A DNA stretch of 64,000 nt from Eurosta solidaginis (Eukaryota > Arthropoda > Insecta > Diptera > Tephritidae): positions 264,868,392-264,932,391 of the forward strand of contig NC_090323.1 in the NCBI RefSeq assembly GCF_040869045.1, in the 5' to 3' direction. Made by a program: the position numbers and the translations under genes. The notes under the pieces were generated by a model. The model was given only the letters and a program-made list of their open reading frames with translations, searched no databases and was not told the origin of the DNA. Positions 1 through 10,635 of this stretch are shown here, in pieces (position 1 is the first letter of the stretch; each line of letters starts with the position of its first letter).

Positions 1-640
1 AAATGTGTAAATCAATGGGCATTCGAAAAACACAAACAACTGCATTGCATCCTCAGTCCGATGGTATGGTGGAACGATTCAATAGAACATTGGAAGATCA
101 CTTAAGGAAAGAAGTGGACAAGTTCCATAAAGAGTGGGATACCCGCATACCATTATTCTTGATGGCTCACCGATCAGCAGTGCATGAGACAACGGGCCAA
201 ACCCCTGCAAAAGTAATTGTTGGCAATGACCTTAGACTGCCAGCTGATTTGAAGTTTGGGATAGGTGCCGATGCGGAGAGAAATGTCAAGAAATCCACTG
301 GTGATTTGGAAGAAGAGCTAAGAGAAATACATGATCTGATAAGGCAACGAACAAAAATTATGAGTGACAAGATGAAAACCAGATACGATAAAGCATTAAT
401 TCGGAAGGTTTTCAGGAAGGAGGTTTGGTGCTGTTATACAACCCACAACGTAGAAAAGGTTTTCCCCCGAAATTGCAGTGTAATTGGGAAGGCCCATACA
501 AAGTTGTACAACGGATCAATGATGTAGTGTACCGCATACAAACCATCGGTAAACCACAAACCAAAATGAAAGTGGTCCATTTGGAAAGGCTGGCAGCGTT
601 TAGATCGAGAGATTTGTCTGATCGGGACGATCAGACTTAG
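1..640 (+). pseudogene. LTR retrotransposon pol 3' end: integrase tail, frameshifted
   Basis: C-terminal part of a gypsy-superfamily integrase, entering from the left edge. Integrase inserts retroelement cDNA into the genome. The first frame (from position 3) has the HPQSDGMVERFNRTL block typical of the end of the integrase core; the Glu of VERFN (codon 24) fits the third catalytic acid of D,D-35-E. It is followed by a charged linker. Around positions 405-425 the reading passes to another frame, which carries the GPY/F-type module (WEGPYKVV, then VVYRI and KVVHLERL) and stops at 640. The two frames overlap, so a frameshift has inactivated the copy. A purine tract and an LTR follow at once, which confirms the element type. 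The D,D residues and the rest of pol lie outside the window. There is no env-like frame before the LTR. The lineage (412/mdg1-like or other) is not determined. Confidence 0.9.
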
Positions 641-651
641 GTGAAGGGCAG
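639..651 (+). promoter_or_regulatory. Polypurine tract of the LTR element
   Basis: A short G/A-rich run (AGGTGAAGGGCAG) lies directly before the TGTTACGAAT start of the LTR and directly after the pol stop. This is where the plus-strand primer lies in gypsy-type elements. The call rests on position and composition. Confidence 0.6.
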
Positions 652-1202
652 TGTTACGAATATTAGCAACACTAAGGGGCACTGCCATCTCTAGGCCGAT
701 GCTAAGCAGTGACGTAATGCACATCAATAATTCAATCATTATGTCTACATATATGTACGTACACGCAGCGGAGAAGAGATGCACAAATACATACAGATAT
801 ATTATCTTACTAGTTAGTTCATCTCCCTAAAGGTATGCAATTATAATTGTGGAAGTGTCGCTCACACATACAAGCGCATGGGGTATGAGAGAAGCTATAA
901 AAGTTATACATCTGTAGTTGTAGCTGAACTAACTAGTAAGTTCTGGAATTGGAAAAGCCTAGAAGTATGCAACTAGGAAATAAGACAGTATAAAAAGGCG
1001 AGAAAGCAGTTTCATTTGAGCTATCAATCAGTTTGGTTTAATTAAGCAAGCTATTCGTTGCAAATTATAAGTGTTATTGTGAAGTACTTTAATCAAGGCC
1101 ATTTTTCCATTATTCAATATTGGAGTTATTTATTCAACAGTTTAGCGATACGAACGTTAGCAGAAGATTGCAAATAAGGAAAATTGCAGTAAATTCGTTA
1201 CA
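652..1202 (+). mobile_element. 3' LTR of the gypsy-like element
   Basis: 551-bp long terminal repeat. It begins TGTTACGAAT and ends ATTCGTTACA, near-perfect terminal inverted repeats with the canonical TG...CA. A TATA-like box TATAAAAAGG is at 989-998. A second, shorter copy of the same LTR at 29420-29850 aligns along nearly its whole length and lacks about 120 bp of the middle, which fixes both borders here. The 5' partner LTR is outside the window, so no TSD can be checked; the first bases after the element are ATAT. Confidence 0.9.
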
Positions 1203-2130
1203 ATATTTATGTGCCATAACTAGCATGTGGAAATGAAAATTTTTTTGTTTTCAATTCCGACCGGGTATTTAGTTTGTATATATACATACAGATGTATATA
1301 TTAAGAAATAAACGTGTCGCATTTGTCGCTGACTGCGCGGGAGTAGTAAAAAAGAAAATTTTAGTAATGAGCCCATGAAGATTATACGGCATTAAATCAT
1401 GAATTTTAGAGTAACAAATAAATGTCAACAACTTTTGTAAAATCGGAATAAGTATATGAAGACATGTTGTGTCGTAAATCAAATTTTGCGGATAATTTAA
1501 TCCATAAATTATGACATTTTTCAGCAGGCGTCACTGTTTTAAATTTTTTTTTTTATAATTTTAAATAAAATGTTTTAAAAAAAATTGAAGGTCAGCTAGT
1601 TAAAGCACTTATTGAAAACCTTATATTAGAAATCTTAATTTATTTCGAAAAACAATTTTACATTTTTAAATACTTATAGATAATGATAACAACTCTACTC
1701 TTCGAAAGATCATTTGTAGGTCTTACAACCTTAGACTAACACAGTTAATTTCATTGAAATGTGTTAAACCGAAATTTTTGCACTTATATTGTGATACGAG
1801 ATTTTTGTATATAAGACAAGGTATACCATACCTCTGCCTTATTTTTTGAGCATGTTCCCTTCTATCCTTTCTATTATTTTCGTTCCCCCTCATCTGAACC
1901 TCCAGCTGCCGGGAACCAAGCAAAGGATCCGCAAAAGTACTTGAGTCTAAAAAAATTACTCGGATCCGGGAAACTATTCTGTCCTAATACAGTACGCGAT
2001 CTCCTCGGAGGTAAATCGCCGCCAATATTTATTTTTTATTTATTTTTTATTACCTTTATATTAAGTCCCTTTCATGTTTGTCCCCTCATTTCCATACGAA
2101 TTTTTGACCCACGGAAAAGTCTTTTTCGGT
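1203..2130. other. AT-rich, nothing recognised
   Basis: Only short, composition-driven open frames occur here. No repeat borders, RNA gene or coding signal was found. Confidence 0.5.
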
Positions 2131-3345
2131 AACTTCCCGTTGAGCTAGACACTTGATAATTCGAACATAGTTCAGATCTAGACATTACAATGCAAGTGAA
2201 AAAAAATCCGCTAGGTGGCACACGGATCGAGATATACAGAAAATTTATTTCAAATTGGAAAATTTTCGATCGACTCTTAACTAACTTCTCGGTGATCCAG
2301 AGACTTGGAACTTAGCACATAGTTTGCGAGTCGATGGCACTACAATTCGTGGAAACCAAAATGCCGCCAGGTGGCAGACGAATCGAGATAAACGAAAATC
2401 CCTGAACAAACGCAGGGAATCTTGCGATCGATTTTTAAGCAACTTCCCGGTGAGCTAGAGACTTGAAACTTGGGCCGTGAGTCAGAACCCGGTGACAATG
2501 CAATATTTGATCAAACAAATTTCGCTAGGTGGCGCATGGATCGAGATAACAAGAAAATTAATTTGATTTGGGAATCTTTCAATCCATTTGTCACTAACTT
2601 CCCGGTGACCTAGAGACTTGAAACTTGGCACACACTTCGAGGCTTTGTGGTAATACAATTTACAAGAAACAAAATTCCACTAGGTGGCGCGCTAAGTGAG
2701 ATAACTACAAATCCTTGAAAAACGAGGGGAAACTTGCAATCAATTTTTGAAACTTCCCGGTCAGATGGATATATAAAACTTGAGCCGTAAGTCAGAACCC
2801 GGTGGCAATGCAATATTTTATCAAAAAAAATTTCGCTAGGTGGTGCATGGATCCAGATATTAGGAAAATTAATTTTAATTTGGGAATTTTTCAATCCATT
2901 TTTAACTAACTTCCCGGTTACCTAGAGACTTGTAACTTAGCACTTAGTTAGAGGCCTGGTGACAATACAACTTATAGAAAACAAAGTTCCGCTAGGTGGC
3001 GTGCTAGTCAAGATAACTACAAATCCTTTAAAGACGGGGGAAATCTTGCGATCGATTTCGAGTAACTTCCCGATGAGCTAGAGACATGAAATTTGAGCCG
3101 TAAGTCAGAACGCGGTGGCAATGCAATATTTTATCAAAAAAATTCCACTAGGTGACGCATGGATCGAGATATTGGGAAAACTAGTTTTAAATTGGGAATC
3201 TTGCAATCGATTTTTAACTAACTTCCTGGATACCTAGAGACTTGAAACCTGAAATATAGTTTAAAACTCGGTGACAGTGCAATGTTTGATCAAAAAATTT
3301 GAGCTACGTAACGCACAAGTCGAATTATTTGGAAGATTAGGCCAT
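2131..3345. repeat. Satellite array: about 8 units of ~155 bp in alternating A/B types
   Basis: Units start with AACTTCCCGG-like text at 2131, 2283, 2441, 2596, 2751, 2908, 3064 and 3220, giving lengths of 152, 158, 155, 155, 157, 156 and 156; the last unit is partial. Each contains the core CTAGAGACTTGAAACTTG and, about 70 bases later, CTAGGTGGCGCATGGATCGA or a variant. Units 3, 5 and 7 share GCCGTAAGTCAGAACCCGG; units 2, 4 and 6 share instead a TTAGCACATAG / ACAATTTACAAGAAACAAA version. The true repeat is therefore a ~310-bp dimer. Open frames across it are not coding. The copies are diverged, so the array is not young. Confidence 0.9.
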
Positions 3346-3728
3346 ACCTTCATGGCTAGCCTCCTGAGTGTTGCAGGCGATGTAGGATTCCACCTCGTTG
3401 AAGGCCCAACTCAATGCACGCCCTTGCATACTTTTAGGCGTACCCGACATTCACCACGATTCTTTTAGGTTTTCAGTATGCGAATTTCACCACGATTTTC
3501 AGCTGTGCAAATTAAGTAGCTGACAAACGAGGTGGAATTCTCTTGTTATGATGCGGGCTGGAATTCTGTTTTTTTCACGATTGTTTGCGAGTCTCTGCGA
3601 GAGTCTGCGAAAATTCCACTAATTCTCTTAAATCTTGCTATTTTGAACAAATAAGTACAGATAAGAATTTTCACTTAGGAATTACTTAAATTACTAATCA
3701 AAGTTGCAATTGCCTTTTTGTTGGCAGT
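3346..3728. other. Non-coding, nothing recognised
   Basis: Contains a few short internal echoes (TTCACCACGATT twice near 3450-3500, GAGTCTGCGA twice near 3590-3610). No gene or element border is seen. Confidence 0.4.
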
Positions 3729-4154
3729 ACTAAAAAATTTAAGATAAAAAGATGATAAAAAAATTTTAAAGACTACTTTTATATAAATGGACTTATAAAT
3801 AGAAGGCAATTTTTCCTTTAATACATAGTCTTGTTGAATTTTGACTAAAAAACTTTCACAATAGCTCTTGTAAACAATTTTGGGATTTAAAATTATAAAG
3901 GTAGAGCGCGTGTTTAAATTTTAAATAATCAATTAGTTAATCCCAAGTACATGGTTTGCCTAAAATTGAAAGATTGCGCTCCACTTTTATAGTTTTGATC
4001 CCAACATTCTTTCACAAGAGCTATTGTTAGTGTTTTTTAGTCAAAATTCAACAAGACTATGTCTGTATTAAAGGAAAATTGCCTTCTATTTTTTGGTCCA
4101 TTTATATAAAGGTAGTCCTTAAAATTTTTTTATCATCTTTTTATTTAATTTAGT
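3729..4154. mobile_element. Foldback-type inverted-repeat element (~426 bp)
   Basis: Two ~200-bp arms (about 3729-3930 and 3955-4154) are inverted copies of each other around a short loop. Matching blocks include AAAGATGATAAAAAAATTTT, ATAGAAGGCAATTTT, AGTCTTGTTGAATTTTGAC and CAATAGCTCTTGT, each found as its reverse complement in the right arm in mirrored order. The outer ends read ACTAAA...TTTAGT. There is no coding capacity. This may be a MITE with very long terminal inverted repeats or a foldback element. No convincing TSD was found. Confidence 0.8.
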
Positions 4155-4984
4155 TTTGTAAGTTTTTGAGGTTCACATGTTTTACGAGTAGTTTGCGATC
4201 CTTCTCGAGTTTCCTTAATATATTTTCACATCTTATACATACATATATTAATTGTTCCGCTCTAGTCATATTTCACTTTTTCCTGTGTTCGACGACATGC
4301 AACAGTTCGCCAGCGTAGACTAGACACTGAGTATAACTACATATACATACATACCTATAAACATACCTAGATCGTATGTATCATTTGAAAATCCCCTTCC
4401 GCCTCAAACTAAATGATTAGGGTTGCCCAAAACCCCTAGGCGCCTCAATAAATCGATTAAGGTACAAGTGTAAGCAATGTGCGGCTAAAATTTGAGCAGA
4501 TACCTCCGGTCCATGTGTCAACATTTCTATGCCACACAGAAGCAAAACCAAATAATTTGTACGCAAATTCTATTTATTTATTTATATTAAAGCTTCTTGT
4601 TTTGTTCTCCATTCCTTTCTTTTGATTGTCGTACTTTGACTTTTTCTAAACATTTGCAATTGTTTGTAAATTATTTTGTTTTGATATTGCACACCAAACG
4701 TCAGACATCAAATGACACTTCGCAATTCGCTATTGTGTTTGTATGTACATATGTATGTAACATAATTTGTTGTCTCACATTTCCATGCAAATTGACTGTG
4801 GTTGGGGTAGAGTACTTATACAAAAATTAACGAAAAACAAATCGGTCAACAACACTTTGCGAATATATTCACACTTTTTTTGTTGAAATGAGAGCAAAGT
4901 GCAATGTTTGCCATTTTGTGATGTCATACCATTTATTGTACACTTCAAAGTATCGAATTCACACATTTTCAATAAATAAATCCC
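4155..4984. other. AT-rich spacer with CATA microsatellite-like runs
   Basis: Short runs of CATA/TATG type occur near 4240 and 4335. Several open frames under 80 codons look composition-driven. Nothing recognised. Confidence 0.4.
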
Positions 4985-6345
4985 TGCAAAAAATGCGATT
5001 AGTCTGGGTTGAATCCGGGATGAGTCGCAAAGGAGTATGCGACCAATGCCAGTTTTGATCTCTTTGGATGAGTTGAACTGTTCCGTGTTGTTTGAGCATG
5101 TCCTATGAAGATACTAATTGTACCCATTTATACCCGAAAGGGATCGATTGGACCAATCCCCTTTGTAGCCATATGGGAACATATGAAGCCTAGTCCCTTT
5201 TCGTTACAATAAAGGGCAAATAGGAACCAGTCTCATTTTTCATGGCAAACAATCGAAGGGTTTGCCATCCACCAAACCTATTTGATGAAAGTCGTTTGCC
5301 CGCTTTTCAAAAAGGAATAAAAAATATTCTCCGAAATTTAACCCTAACTCCGGCGTAGTCGTTAAATCTTGGTAATTTAGGTTCGGTATAGGACTCCGCT
5401 TCTTTTTTTTTTTAAATAATTCGATTCAATCACCTATAATCTGTACTCATTTCGTGGCCTTTTTTTACACTCAGCGTGCTTTGCACACAGAATATATTAA
5501 CTTTGATTGGATAACGGTTGGTTGTACAGGTATAAAGGAATCGAGATAGATATAGACTTCCATATATCAAAATTATCAGTATCGAAAAAAAAATTGATTG
5601 AGCCATGTCCGTCCGTCCGTTAGCACGATAACTTAGTAAATATTGAGATATCTTCACCAAATCTGGTACACGAGCTTATCTGGACCTAGAATAGATTGGT
5701 ATTGCAAATGAGCGAAATCGGATGATAACCACGCCCACTTTTTATATATATAAAATTTTGGAAAACACAAAAACCTGATAATTTAGTAAATAACACACCT
5801 AGAATGTTGAAATTTGACATGTAGACTGATATCGTTAAACATATCGTAACAAAATTCGGCAGAAGGTTGCCTTTACTATAAGGAATGCTTTGAAGAAAAA
5901 TTAACGAAATCGGTCAAAGACCACGCCCACTTTTATATAAAATATTTTTAAAAGGGTCGTGGACGAATAAAATAAGCTATATCTTTGCAAAAAAGAGCTT
6001 TATATCAATGCTATTTCATTTCCCAAGTGGATTTATAACAATAAATAGGACAAATTTCAAATTTAAAAAATGGGCGTGGTACCGCCCCTTTTATTACTAA
6101 GTAATTTTCTATGTCTCGGAGTCATAACTCGAAGCAAAATCAACATATCGTAATGAAATTGTGTACAATATTTTCCTTATAGCAGAAAATATTTCTAGTA
6201 AAAATGGACGGGATCGGTTAAGGACCACGCCCACTTTTATATAAAACAAGTAGAATAATAAGCTATAATTAGACACCTTTACTTGTTTTAATTTTTCTTA
6301 AAATTGGCTAAAAAGAGTTGTACTAAAGGGGATCAATTATGCCCA
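4985..6345 (+). repeat. Unnamed dispersed repeat, copy 1 (interrupted)
   Basis: Begins CCCTGCAAAAAATGCGATTA and continues with GAGTCGCAAAGGAGTATGCG and AGCATGTCCTATGAAG. The same text in the same order is found at 7124 and, inverted, at 46171-46496. Its far end at about 6310-6345 (GGGGATCAATTATGCCC, then AGACAAAA) matches the end of copy 2 near 8250-8290. The middle is taken up by another dispersed repeat (5460-6275). No protein frame is seen; it could be a non-autonomous DNA transposon. Confidence 0.6.
5460..6275. repeat. Dispersed repeat with ACCACGCCCACTTTTATAT motifs, copy 1
   Basis: Contains several copies of ACCACGCCCACTTTTATAT (near 5720, 5922 and 6222) and one inverted version (GGGCGTGGTACCGCCCC near 6070), with phrases such as TTTGATTGGATAACGGTTGG, CATATCGTAA and AAAAATGGACGGGATCGG between them. 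A second copy with the same order of phrases lies at 23767-24475. A short GTCCGTCCGTCCG run is at about 5608. There is no coding potential. I take it for an old, internally repetitive transposon fragment; family not identified. Confidence 0.7.
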
Positions 6346-7123
6346 AACGTAGACAAAACAGATCAGAGATGTTTCTATGTACATGTGTGTGTGTGCATTT
6401 AAGAATGTATGTTGGTGTTTTTGTATGCTGCGCAATTATTAGCATTAAAATCTAATCTAATTTCTTATATATCCATGCAATTGCAAGCCTCATTGAATAT
6501 ACATTTGCTGAATGATTTAGATACTGAAGTGCTTAAACACATATCTACATTAGACTCTGACGCTATACGAAATAAAAGAGTTGCAAAAAGACCGTGAACA
6601 AATTTGAAACTTAGTTATTTACGACTCAATTCCTAGAATTAGTATGCAATTAATTGTATTGATTTTTAGAAGGCTCTCATAATTCCTTATGACTTAAGCA
6701 TATACAATACGTCAACGTCACGACGTAGGCCATTGTCCACTGACAGCACGACTGTGGAGTAAAGTGAGACACGTAACGATTTTTCACTGTCGGCTACTAT
6801 AAACGGCAGAAAAATAAAGTGCAACAATGTGCAGTGGCTATGTTAAAATTTGAAGATTGGCAAAGTTTGACGGATGCGACGACTTATGGCGTTTACCATT
6901 AACATAAACATAACCAATTCTACTGTCAGTTTTTCTCTTGCCCGCCAAGTGTGAGGTATTGTATCGGTCTAAGTCATTATAAATAATGCTCTTTTGACCT
7001 CTGCAGCCGTTTTTACATAGTCGTTGTTTTCATAGTTTGGGACACAATAAGCAGACTTTCAAGGGCTAAAACTCGTTTAGTAAGCAAAATTATGTGAAAA
7101 CGACTTCAGAGCAGAAAAGTATT
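6346..7123 (+). other. Spacer with one unrecognised 62-codon frame (6409-6597)
   Basis: The frame at 6409-6597 ends in a somewhat protein-like stretch (LLNDLDTEVLKHISTLDSDA) but starts in low-complexity sequence, and I see no splice or promoter context. It may be a fragment of an element or chance. The rest has no recognisable feature. Confidence 0.3.
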
Positions 7124-8326
7124 CCTGCAAAAAAATGCGATTAGTCTAGGATGAATCTGGAATAAGCCGCAAAGGAATATGCGACTACTGCCTACTTTTA
7201 TCTCTGTATATGGGTTGGTGTGATCACCTTTGTTTGACATGTCCTGAGTACATGATAGTGTCGGACGGCTACTCTTTATATCCCTACGGGTACTTTCGGA
7301 TGGTTCGTTTTTCTACTCTTTTTTTATCCTTATGGGAACTGTTCGACAGGTCCTTTTTCTCCGTTCCCGCTTAGTGTCGCACAAGGCCTCTTTCTCCCCG
7401 ACTTAAATTTTTTTTTCATATTAGTACTTTAAAAAAAAAAACATAAACAAATTCGTGCTATTGATTTGTAAGATCATGGGTTCATATCGAGCAGATGAAG
7501 GAGTTAAGCGAACTCGCAAATTTATCTATACAACGAGCTGTTGTCTTAGAAATTTACTTCTTCTATTTTAATAAAAAAATGTTCAACAAAAAAATGATAT
7601 CACAATACAAAGAAAAAATAAAAACTATCGTTGAGGCCCAGAGCTCGATTCTAAGCAAGATTTTACAAATCAATGCGCCGATAAAACAACAAGAAATTGA
7701 TAATATATCTCTGAGCAAAGGGTAAAAGGTGTCAACAAAATGCGGGACAATGGCATCAATGTCATAAAATAAAGTCCAATGTTCACACTGCTTTACCGAC
7801 AGATGTCGCCGCGCTAAGTAAAATAAATTAGCAAAAAACAGAATAGAAACCGTGAAGACGAACGAATAACCGCTGCGATAGCTGAATGGTTAGACTAGCG
7901 AGTCAAACCGTAACTTATGAAGGAGTTTAGCTCCCGAGTTGCCGCAGTTTATAGTAACGGCGGTTGGGGCAGTTTACTTCAAAATATTCTTTATTCTATT
8001 CCCATTTAAAGAAAAAAAAAATTGTTTCGGCTTTGAGTTCGAATCGGACCCATGGTCTGAAAAATAAGTTTTAGAGGAAACATAGGTTGTTTTAACCTCG
8101 ATATGGGCCTTCGCATTTTCCTTAAATAGTTCATTTCAATTCCATTTAATTATTAGAAATGGGTAGAATCTTTTGGCGATTTTTTATCATTTCTTCAAAT
8201 CAGCTTTACAATTTTCAGATTGTCTAGTCCCAACTGCACCCAATAGGGACTAGAAGGGATCAATCATACCCCACTGTGGACAAAAAAAGATCTCTTTAGG
8301 ATTTAGTCACACAATTTTTGCAAGGA
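7124..8326 (+). repeat. Unnamed dispersed repeat, copy 2, with weak terminal inverted repeats
   Basis: Starts CCTGCAAAAAAATGCGATTA (like copy 1 at 4985) and ends in TTTTTGCAAGG near 8326; the two ends are imperfect inverted repeats of about 14 bases. Just inside the end is AAGGGATCAATCATACCCC, shared with copy 1 near 6325. The interior (about 7430-8210) holds a 76-codon frame (7495-7725) of no known family and tRNA-promoter-like words: TAGCTGAATGGTTAGAC near 7879 and GAGTTCGAATCGG near 8034. No TSD of standard length was found. Confidence 0.5.
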
Positions 8327-8887
8327 TATTAAAAGGATATTGGAAACTTTGAAATGACCAAGCCACACTAAAAAAGTAATCTGGAATATTCATAATCAAT
8401 GAGAACCAAAAACAATTCTACCGAGACCCTCACAACATAAGCTTTGAACTTTTTATAGAGCCAGCCTAATGTTCCCACATACTTAGAGGCGCATATATGT
8501 ATGTATGCATTAGTTTTGGTACAACGCGTGAATTAGTAAAATGTGTATGCTTTTATTGAAAAGTTTTCATTGTACATTAATTGATGTTTGTAAATGCTGG
8601 TTTTAAATGAGATTTGTGAAAGAGTCAATCCTACTAGACAAAGCCGGTTAGACCCGGTCTTTTCTTTGTCAAATAGCTAAGTGCCAATTAACTTTGTTTA
8701 TTATATTATTTGGCTCTCATTATTCAGCTAAACATTGGCTGATCCATTTATTCAGTACTAATTTACTGTTATGTTGTCGTTGGTTTTGTTGTTGTAGCAG
8801 TTTTTTTATTTGCTTTTTTTATCCCTTTAATTAGAGATCGAGCAGATTTTGTTCTAACCGAACTTTGGCTTCCGTATAATCCTAAAT
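8327..8887. other. Non-coding spacer
   Basis: Contains a TTGTTGTTGTAGCAG run near 8785-8800 of the sort scattered through tephritid-type DNA. Nothing else recognised. Confidence 0.4.
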
Positions 8888-9035
8888 GTTTCTCACTTCC
8901 CTCTCTACATCTTCCTCACATTCTGCCATCCCATCACCTTCGCTTTCTTTTCCTCCTCGCTTTCTCCCTTTTTCCTTTTTCTCTTGCCTTTTTCCTATCC
9001 TCCCCCAGCCCACTTCCCACCCCCACAAACCTAAC
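8888..9035. repeat. Polypyrimidine tract
   Basis: About 150 bases of almost pure C/T. The open frames on both strands are products of this composition. A comparable C/T tract lies inside the Helitron at 44630-44820, and the text just before this tract (GCAGATTTTGTTCTAACCG near 8840) vaguely resembles that Helitron's 3' end. Confidence 0.7.
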
Positions 9036-9525
9036 TTTTATACTTACATATATACAATATCTGTAGCGAATATTGGACTTATGCGTCGAATCTTCGCAGA
9101 GGAATATCCAAGTTATTTTTTTCCTAGTAGAAGGCGTGGATCCGCTCACTTTTCAAAAATCGATGCACTCACTTAATCTCACGAAGGATAAGAACCAAGT
9201 CATTGTCGATATACAGCAAGAAATGGAAAGCTTGGGTCGTGTCCAGCCGCGTTGGAAGTAGATGCTGGAATAAAAAGTAGTATGGCCGCAGAGGTATACT
9301 GTGGATACGACAACAGAGTAAGTTTCGCTCCCATTGAACTTTGGCAAGAACTTTAAGCTTAGACTTCGCTCGAAAATAGATATGTGAAACCATATAGTAT
9401 GTAATGAGATCGTCATCGCACTCATAAATAGACTGCGGTTTCTTCAAACAGCTGATAATTGCATTCTCCATATGACTCCCAAATACAGCTGTTATATTCT
9501 AAGCGGAAGTACTTGAATCTAGGGA
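9036..9525. other. Short unrecognised frames, no clear gene
   Basis: Overlapping frames of 60-100 codons on both strands between 9073 and 9471. None shows a known domain or a start/splice context I can support. Confidence 0.3.
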
Positions 9526-9900
9526 TTACTCGTGATGCATATACTCAGATAGCCAAACGGAGCTTGTGGCGCTTCATTCAACTTAAAATAATCTATTGCC
9601 GTCGACAACTGTAAAAAGGATCTTCACTAAGCAGCAAATTTAGCGATCATCACACCTAATGAGGTGCATGAGGTACAATAAAAATGCCGAACTAGCAAGG
9701 GCTGAGGCATCATTAGGCATAACTGAGGCAACCACTATGCACTGCCATTTACATCAATAAAAAGATGCTTAGATACCTAGCAGATATGGCCTCAGTACGA
9801 CTAGAATAGAACAAGGAGATCACTAAGTAGCTCAAGAAAGGAGTTCTTTAGAATCACAACCACAGATATAAGAAATAATATAAATTCACTTCAGTGCCTG
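9526..9900 (+). pseudogene. Degenerate non-LTR retrotransposon RNase H-like remnant
   Basis: The frame around 9684-9725 reads NAELARAEASLGITEATT, close to the xADELARxG block that ends RNase H domains in R1/LOA/I-type LINEs. Flanking text can be read as matching protein only with several stops and frame changes. No RT is next to it. It is old and isolated; the assignment rests on one motif. Confidence 0.35.
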
Positions 9901-10280
9901 GTGTTTGAGCTGTGAATAAAAGGGTTGTCAAAAACGGTCACTAATTTTTTCTGCGAATGCTCGGTCCTAACGAATAGTATTGTATTATTTTGTAAGATAG
10001 TTCTGTGCTGCCCAATTCTCTTCTTCTTCTTGTGACGATGAGAAGACTCCCTGAATATTTTAGAGAGTTTTAGCGATGATGATGGTCCTTTGATTGGACT
10101 GGAGAAGTTATACTTTGCGGTGAAAACCGCTTCAAAGGTTTGCGCTACAAAACTCCTCGAATCCCTGTGCTGCCCAATCTAATCAGTAAGTATTATTATT
10201 AATAGGCCCGGAAGCACTGCGACCTTTTTGCAGATCTATTGTACAAAATTAGTAGGTATATTGGCCTAACAGAATATTTT
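9901..10280. other. Unrecognised, with a short direct repeat
   Basis: CTGTGCTGCCCAAT occurs at about 10006 and again at about 10165, bracketing ~160 bp; this could be remnants of element ends. No coding feature seen. Confidence 0.3.
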
Positions 10281-10635
10281 GGCGGCCGCCATGGGGTTTG
10301 ATAACGTGTGGTAACGTGCTCCGGCTACCACACCGAGGACGCTGGGTTCACGCCCCGGGCAAAGCAACATCAAAAATTTCAGAAACAAGGTTTTTCAATT
10401 AGAAGAAAATTTTTTTAAGCGGGTTCGCCCCTCGGCAGTATTTGGCAAGCACTCCGAGTGTATTTCTGCCATGAAAAGCTCTCAGTGAAAACTCATCTGC
10501 CTTTCGGAGTCAGCATAAAGTACGTAGGTCCTGTCCCGCCAATTTGTAGGAAGAATTAAAAGTAGCACGACGCAAATTGAAAGAGAAGCTCGGCCTAAAA
10601 TCCCTTCGGAGATTATCGCGCCTTACATTTATTTG
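10281..10635 (+). mobile_element. tRNA-derived SINE, copy 1 (diverged)
   Basis: Starts GGCGGCCGCC and ends GCGCCTTACATTTATTTG. It has the family's tRNA-like head (GGTAACGTGCTCC, then B box GGGTTCACGCCCC), the fixed body phrases (GCAAAGCAACATCAAA, CATGAAAAGCTCTCAGTG, AGCACGACGCAAATTG) and the 3' phrase GGAGATTATCGCGCC. It lacks the TTGCAGATGCCG segment of other copies, so it carries a small internal deletion. TSD unclear. Confidence 0.85.

Noticed and set aside
2610..2894. 94-codon minus-strand frame
   Set aside because: Lies wholly in the ~155-bp satellite and repeats with it.
8836..9060. Second Helitron 3' end beside the pyrimidine tract
   Set aside because: Only a loose resemblance to the 44570 end; no hairpin and no CTRR.
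8886..9176. 96-codon frame rich in Ser/Pro/Phe
   Set aside because: Caused by the C/T-only tract; the opposite strand gives a Lys/Arg frame of the same origin.
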